Positions 22,460-26,697 of a stretch of DNA of 26,697 bases are shown piece by piece. Positions within the stretch are counted from its first letter, which is position 1. Every line of letters begins with the position of its first letter. A model generated the notes under the pieces. It was given only the letters and a program-made list of their open reading frames with translations. It had not been told where the DNA came from and did no database searches. Both the position numbers and the translations under genes were made by a program. Source of the stretch: Syntrophomonadaceae bacterium (GTDB lineage Bacteria; Bacillota; Dethiobacteria; DTU022); the NCBI GenBank assembly GCA_007127255.1, contig SKZS01000212.1, positions 1-26,697 of the forward strand, written 5' to 3'.

Positions 22460-25153
22460 ATGTCTGAAAAAATGCTGCCCCCTGTTTACGATCCTGCTGT
22501 GGTCGAAACAGAAAGATACCAATTCTGGCTTGACGGAGAATTTTTTAAAGCTGCCCGCGATACCGATCGTACTCCTTATACAATAGTAATTCCTCCACCC
22601 AATGTAACGGGTTCGCTGCATATGGGGCATGCCCTTAATAATACTATTCAGGATATTTTAATCCGCTGGAAGCGTATGCAGGGCTATGACACTCTCTGGC
22701 TGCCGGGGAGTGATCATGCCGGTATTGCGACCCAGAATGTTGTTGAGAAGCATCTGGCTGAAGAGGGCGTGAGCAGCAGCGATCTGGGTCGTGAAGCATT
22801 CCTTGAAAAAGTATGGCAGTGGAAAGACACTTACCATGCTCGTATTACAAGGCAGCTCTATCGCCTGGGGGTTTCATGCGACTGGTCGCGCGAGCGTTTT
22901 ACCATGGATGAAGGCTGTTCCAGGGCAGTGCGCAAGGTCTTTGTTGATCTCTACCGGCGGGGTTTGATATATCGTGGCGATTACATGATTAACTGGTGCC
23001 CCCGCTGTCATACAGCCCTTTCAGATATAGAGGTTGAGCACGAAGAAGAAGCCTCTTCCATAACTCATCTCCGTTATCCCCTTAAAGACGGTTCTGGCTC
23101 AATTACGGTGGCGACAACCCGTCCCGAAACAATGCTCGGGGATAGCGGTGTGGCAGTCCATCCCGAAGACAGGCGTTACAAGGAACTGCAGGGAAAGATA
23201 GTTATTCTGCCCCTTCTAAACAGGGAGATACCTGTAGTGGCCGATGATTTTGTAGATCCCGAATTTGGAAGCGGAGCGGTAAAGGTTACGCCCGGTCATG
23301 ATCCGAACGATTTTGCGATCGGTCAGCGGCATAATCTTGAAGTGATCAAGGCTATTGATGAAGACGCGAAAATGACCGAAGCAGCCGGGCCTTACCGGGG
23401 ATTGGACCGCTATGAGTGCCGCAATAAGGTAATTGAAGATCTTCAGGCGATGGGCCTGGTTGAAAAAACAGAAGAACACGATCACTCCCTGGGGCGCTGC
23501 CAGCGCTGTCAGACTGTTGTTGAGCCATTAATATCGAGGCAGTGGTTTGTAAAGATGAAGCCCCTGGCTGAGCCTGCCCTGGAAGCGGTTAAGGATGAAA
23601 GAACCCGGTTTGTTCCCCCCCGGTTTACCCGTATTTACGAGAACTGGCTTGAAAATATCCGGGACTGGTGTATATCACGCCAGATCTGGTGGGGCCACCG
23701 TATACCGGCCTGGTATTGTGACTGCGGCGAGCTCATTGTTGATTATACTGAACCGCAAAGCTGCCCTTCTTGCAATAGTAACAAGCTGGAGCAGGACTCC
23801 GACGTTTTAGACACCTGGTTCAGCTCAGCACTCTGGCCTTTTTCCACTCTCGGCTGGCCTGAGCAAACTCCTGATTTGGAGCATTTCTACCCTACTTCAG
23901 TCCTGGTTACAGCCTACGATATAATATATTTTTGGGTGGCCCGCATGATGTTTATGGGCCTTGAATTTATGAAAGAGGTTCCCTTTCACACGGTCTATAT
24001 CACAGGTTTGGTTCGTGATCCCCTGGGCCGCAAGATGAGCAAATCCCTCGGTAACGGAATCGATCCCCTGGAAGTGATTGAGAATTACGGGGCTGACACC
24101 CTGCGTTTTACCCTGGTTACCGGCCAGGCTCCCGGTAACGACCAGCGCTTCCGGCAGGAAGGTGTTGAGGCAGGGCGTAACTTTGCCAACAAGATCTGGA
24201 ATGCTTCGCGCTTTGTTCTGATGAATTTAACGGATGAAGGTGAAAACGAGCCTTCATTTGCAGCTTTTAACTCCGAAAACCTGCCTGATACTTTGAATCG
24301 TGCCGATCGCTGGATACTGCATCGTTATAATGAAACATTGCAAAAAGTCACTAGACTGCTTGAAAAATATGAACTGGGGGAAGCAGCCCGCCTTACTTAC
24401 GAGTTTCTCTGGAACGATTTTTGTGATTGGTATGTTGAGCTTAGCAAGCATTATCTTTACATGAAGGACAGCAGTGCCCGGGTTGATGCCGACCGTGAGC
24501 GTACCCGCAGCCTGCTTGTTTACCTTCTAGATGGGGTAATGCGTCTTCTGCATCCCTTTATGCCTTTTATTTCCGAGGAAATATGGCAGCAGCTGCCATA
24601 TCGTAATGATGCTGCCCTAATTGTCTCTTCCTGGCCTTTGGCAAATGAAAAGTTTACTTTTACTGAGGAGGCCTCTGATATGGCCATGTTACAGGAAGTG
24701 GCCCGGGCCATTAGGAATTTGCGCAGCCAGGTCCAGCTTCCGCCGGGTAGAACAACCGCTGTAATTATCAGGGCCGGTGGAAAAGTTGCTGCCTGTCTTG
24801 AAGAAGAAAGTCATCATTTAAGCAGGCTTGCTTTTGCCGAACCTCTGACCATCAAGCCGGAAGTTAAAAAACCAAAACAGGCCCTGACTGCAATTATCGG
24901 TGAAGGAATTGAAGTATATCTGCCCCTGGAAGGTGTAATTGATCTCGAAGCAGAAACAGCCCGCCTCGAAAAAGAACTTGCCCAGCTGCTTGATGAAATT
25001 AAGAAAACCGAGGGTAAGCTTAATAATGATGGGTTTATGCAGAAGGCGCCTGCTGAGGTTATCGCCAAAGAAAAAGCCCGCCGTAAGGATCAGGAAGACA
25101 GGCTGGTCAAGTTGAAGCAGAGATTACAGGAGCTGAAGCAGGCCGATGAGTAA
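22460..25153 (+). CDS. valS: Valyl-tRNA synthetase
   Basis: This 897-residue class I synthetase charges tRNA-Val and edits misactivated threonine. HMGH (54-57) is the HIGH signature and KMSKS (525-529) the second ATP motif. The editing domain lies between (about 190-340), with TTRPETMLGD. Cysteine pairs (CPRC, CQRC, CDC and CPSC) suggest zinc sites. The anticodon-binding domain follows, and a C-terminal coiled coil (about 825-895) rich in Glu and Lys contacts tRNA. GAGGTGA precedes the ATG. folC overlaps its last eight bases, the same valS-folC pairing as in Bacillus. Length and motifs are complete. Confidence 0.97.
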   Translation: MSEKMLPPVYDPAVVETERYQFWLDGEFFKAARDTDRTPYTIVIPPPNVTGSLHMGHALNNTIQDILIRWKRMQGYDTLWLPGSDHAGIATQNVVEKHLAEEGVSSSDLGREAFLEKVWQWKDTYHARITRQLYRLGVSCDWSRERFTMDEGCSRAVRKVFVDLYRRGLIYRGDYMINWCPRCHTALSDIEVEHEEEASSITHLRYPLKDGSGSITVATTRPETMLGDSGVAVHPEDRRYKELQGKIVILPLLNREIPVVADDFVDPEFGSGAVKVTPGHDPNDFAIGQRHNLEVIKAIDEDAKMTEAAGPYRGLDRYECRNKVIEDLQAMGLVEKTEEHDHSLGRCQRCQTVVEPLISRQWFVKMKPLAEPALEAVKDERTRFVPPRFTRIYENWLENIRDWCISRQIWWGHRIPAWYCDCGELIVDYTEPQSCPSCNSNKLEQDSDVLDTWFSSALWPFSTLGWPEQTPDLEHFYPTSVLVTAYDIIYFWVARMMFMGLEFMKEVPFHTVYITGLVRDPLGRKMSKSLGNGIDPLEVIENYGADTLRFTLVTGQAPGNDQRFRQEGVEAGRNFANKIWNASRFVLMNLTDEGENEPSFAAFNSENLPDTLNRADRWILHRYNETLQKVTRLLEKYELGEAARLTYEFLWNDFCDWYVELSKHYLYMKDSSARVDADRERTRSLLVYLLDGVMRLLHPFMPFISEEIWQQLPYRNDAALIVSSWPLANEKFTFTEEASDMAMLQEVARAIRNLRSQVQLPPGRTTAVIIRAGGKVAACLEEESHHLSRLAFAEPLTIKPEVKKPKQALTAIIGEGIEVYLPLEGVIDLEAETARLEKELAQLLDEIKKTEGKLNNDGFMQKAPAEVIAKEKARRKDQEDRLVKLKQRLQELKQADE

Positions 25154-26516
25154 CAGGGAAAAAAGCTATAATGAAGACCTGGAATGGATCCATGGTTTGG
25201 GGCGCTTTGGAATTAAGCCGGGGCTTGAACGTATTACTGCCCTGCTGGAACATCTGGGCAATCCTCATCACAGTTTGCACTTTGTTCATATTGCCGGAAC
25301 CAATGGCAAGGGGTCCACAGCGGTTATGCTTGCCTCCATGCTGCGTACTGCGGGTTATGAGGTCGGTCTCTATACCTCGCCCTACCTGCTTTCTTTTACA
25401 AACAGAATGTCGGTAAATGGGGCAGATATTAACCAGGATGAATTAATCGAACTGGTTGGTCTGACCCGCCCCCTGGTGGAAAAGATTAGCTCTGACCCGA
25501 TGCTGGGAGCCCTTACAGAGTTTGAAGTGGTTACCGCCCTGGCCCTGACCTACTTTGCCCGCCGGGAAGTAGACCTGGTGGTCCTTGAAGTTGGCCTTGG
25601 CGGCAGGCTTGATGCCACCAATGTAGTAACGCCTCTTTTAAGCATTGTTACCAACGTCAGCCTTGAACATACGGAAGTCCTCGGCGATACCGTCGAAAAG
25701 ATAACCGCTGAAAAAGCAGGTATCATCAAACAGGACAGGCCCCTGCTTACAGCAGCCGAAGATCCCCTGGTTGTAGCTGTCCTAAAGCAGCGCTGTCAGA
25801 TGCTTAATGCTTCTTTTAACCGGGTTTATTTTTCAAAAGACGGTGAGGCTGATCTGCCTGTTGATAAACCATATGCTGTCCTGAAAAATATAAGCGAAGA
25901 CGGGCAGTATTTTTCTTATCGTGGTTACGGGCTGCAGCTTGAAAATGTATTTATACCTCTGCGCGGAGCTTACCAGGTTATCAATGCTGCAACTGCACTG
26001 GCTGCAGTAGAGCTTTTGGAGAAAGAAGGCTTTCCTGTTGCATCAGAATCACTTCGCAAAGGTCTTTCATCAACGGTTTGGCCCGGCCGGCTTGAACTGC
26101 TGGACAGGGCACCGCTGTTGATTATGGATGGAGCGCATAACCCGAAAGCTATTGAAAAACTTTCTGAAGCCCTGCCTTCCTATTTTAGTTACAAAAAATT
26201 AATCCTGGTTATCGGCATGCTTGCCGATAAAGATACCGCGGCAATGCTTAAGCATATTTTACCCCTGGCCGACACTGTTATATTTACCAGGCCGGTTTTG
26301 CCCAGGGCAGCTGATCCGGCAGAACTTGCCGCCTTTGCCGCCGATCACTTTAACCTGCAAAAAGAACATTATACAATTGAGGAACACGGAGCAGCGCTTG
26401 AAAAAGCCCTGCAGCTGGCCGGCCCGGAAGACGCAGTCCTGGTGACCGGCTCTCTTTACACGGTCAGTGACATCCGGTCGTACTATGAGCGTAGATTGAG
26501 GAAGGAAGAAGTGTAA
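25146..26516 (+). CDS. folC: Folylpolyglutamate synthase / dihydrofolate synthase
   Basis: This 456-residue Mur-ligase-like enzyme adds glutamate to folates and, in bifunctional forms, joins dihydropteroate and glutamate. The ATP loop is GTNGKGST (51-58). Further family marks are SPYLLSFTNRM, EVGLGGRLDATN and DGAHNPKAI. The start overlaps the valS stop by eight bases and has CAGGAG about ten bases upstream within valS, so translation is coupled. Whether it has dihydrofolate synthase activity cannot be read from the sequence. A repeat palindrome follows about 100 bases after the stop; no T-run hairpin is seen before it. Confidence 0.95.
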   Translation: MSNREKSYNEDLEWIHGLGRFGIKPGLERITALLEHLGNPHHSLHFVHIAGTNGKGSTAVMLASMLRTAGYEVGLYTSPYLLSFTNRMSVNGADINQDELIELVGLTRPLVEKISSDPMLGALTEFEVVTALALTYFARREVDLVVLEVGLGGRLDATNVVTPLLSIVTNVSLEHTEVLGDTVEKITAEKAGIIKQDRPLLTAAEDPLVVAVLKQRCQMLNASFNRVYFSKDGEADLPVDKPYAVLKNISEDGQYFSYRGYGLQLENVFIPLRGAYQVINAATALAAVELLEKEGFPVASESLRKGLSSTVWPGRLELLDRAPLLIMDGAHNPKAIEKLSEALPSYFSYKKLILVIGMLADKDTAAMLKHILPLADTVIFTRPVLPRAADPAELAAFAADHFNLQKEHYTIEEHGAALEKALQLAGPEDAVLVTGSLYTVSDIRSYYERRLRKEEV

Positions 26517-26617
26517 ATTCTTGAAAAAATTTTATTAACAGCCATATTTTTAATCGCTTCTAATTTATAGAGTTTTTGTAACTGTTCAGCCCGATACGCC
26601 CTGGTTAATGATAAGCC

Positions 26618-26697
26618 GTGCCTATGGGGACGGTTCGAGCGTCACCGAAGCGAAGCGGAGGTCCGAAGGGCAGACGATGGAACCGTCCCCTTGGCAC
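26618..26697 (+). repeat. Interspersed palindromic repeat, copy 3, at window edge
   Basis: Core 26626-26690, with GGGGACGGTTCGAGCGTC and GAACCGTCCCC as in copy 2; the outer arms GTGCC and GGCAC pair to the last base of the window, so the element may continue. The inner region differs from both other copies. It lies 101 bases after the folC stop. Confidence 0.7.

Overview
The window looks like chromosome from an anaerobic, mid-GC member of the Bacillota (class Clostridia or a close relative). The evidence is strong AGGAGG-type ribosome binding sites, several TTG starts, the tig-clpP-clpX-lon-engB order, a valS-folC pair, ferredoxin-dependent 2-oxoacid oxidation and a Bacillus-like FadR operator. 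I recognise no phage genes, transposases, tRNAs, rRNAs or CRISPR arrays. The accessory content is small: palindromic interspersed repeats, a tandem repeat array, and a 26-codon lipoprotein-like peptide.

Layout. Positions 1-594 hold a cluster of DnaA-box-like sites, an AT-rich stretch, a tiny lipoprotein gene and two adjacent palindromes. Positions 595-6150 (minus strand) form a fatty-acid beta-oxidation operon: fadR-like TetR regulator, fused 3-hydroxyacyl-CoA dehydrogenase/enoyl-CoA hydratase, thiolase, then an M24 peptidase. A near-perfect FadR box lies over the regulator's own promoter. Positions 6519-13753 (plus strand) carry the protein quality-control block tig, clpP, clpX, lon and the GTPase engB. 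It is interrupted by one interspersed palindrome (after tig) and by a 0.6 kb array of 83-bp repeats (between lon and engB). Positions 13768-15926 hold an orphan HgdC-type activator of 2-hydroxyacyl-CoA dehydratases and a LarA-family nickel racemase. Positions 16033-17557 (minus strand) hold birA and bioY. Positions 17978-22142 hold glutamate dehydrogenase followed by korDABC. Positions 22460-26516 hold valS and folC, and a third copy of the interspersed palindrome lies at the right edge.

How the genes fit together. Glutamate dehydrogenase plus KorDABC would convert glutamate to 2-oxoglutarate and then succinyl-CoA, giving NAD(P)H and reduced ferredoxin, or run in reverse for biosynthesis. The beta-oxidation operon shortens acyl-CoAs but lacks an acyl-CoA dehydrogenase here. 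The LarA homologue and the dehydratase activator both act on 2-hydroxy acids or their CoA esters and may belong to one 2-hydroxyacid route whose other parts lie elsewhere. BirA and BioY supply and sense biotin.

Most coding regions are ordinary and intact. The least explained material is non-coding: the three same-orientation palindromes with compensatory changes, the 83-bp array next to engB, the left-edge DnaA-box cluster with the signal-peptide-only lipoprotein, and a minus-strand terminator between the divergent birA and gdh genes that has no obvious transcript to end. I do not see a clear new multi-gene system.
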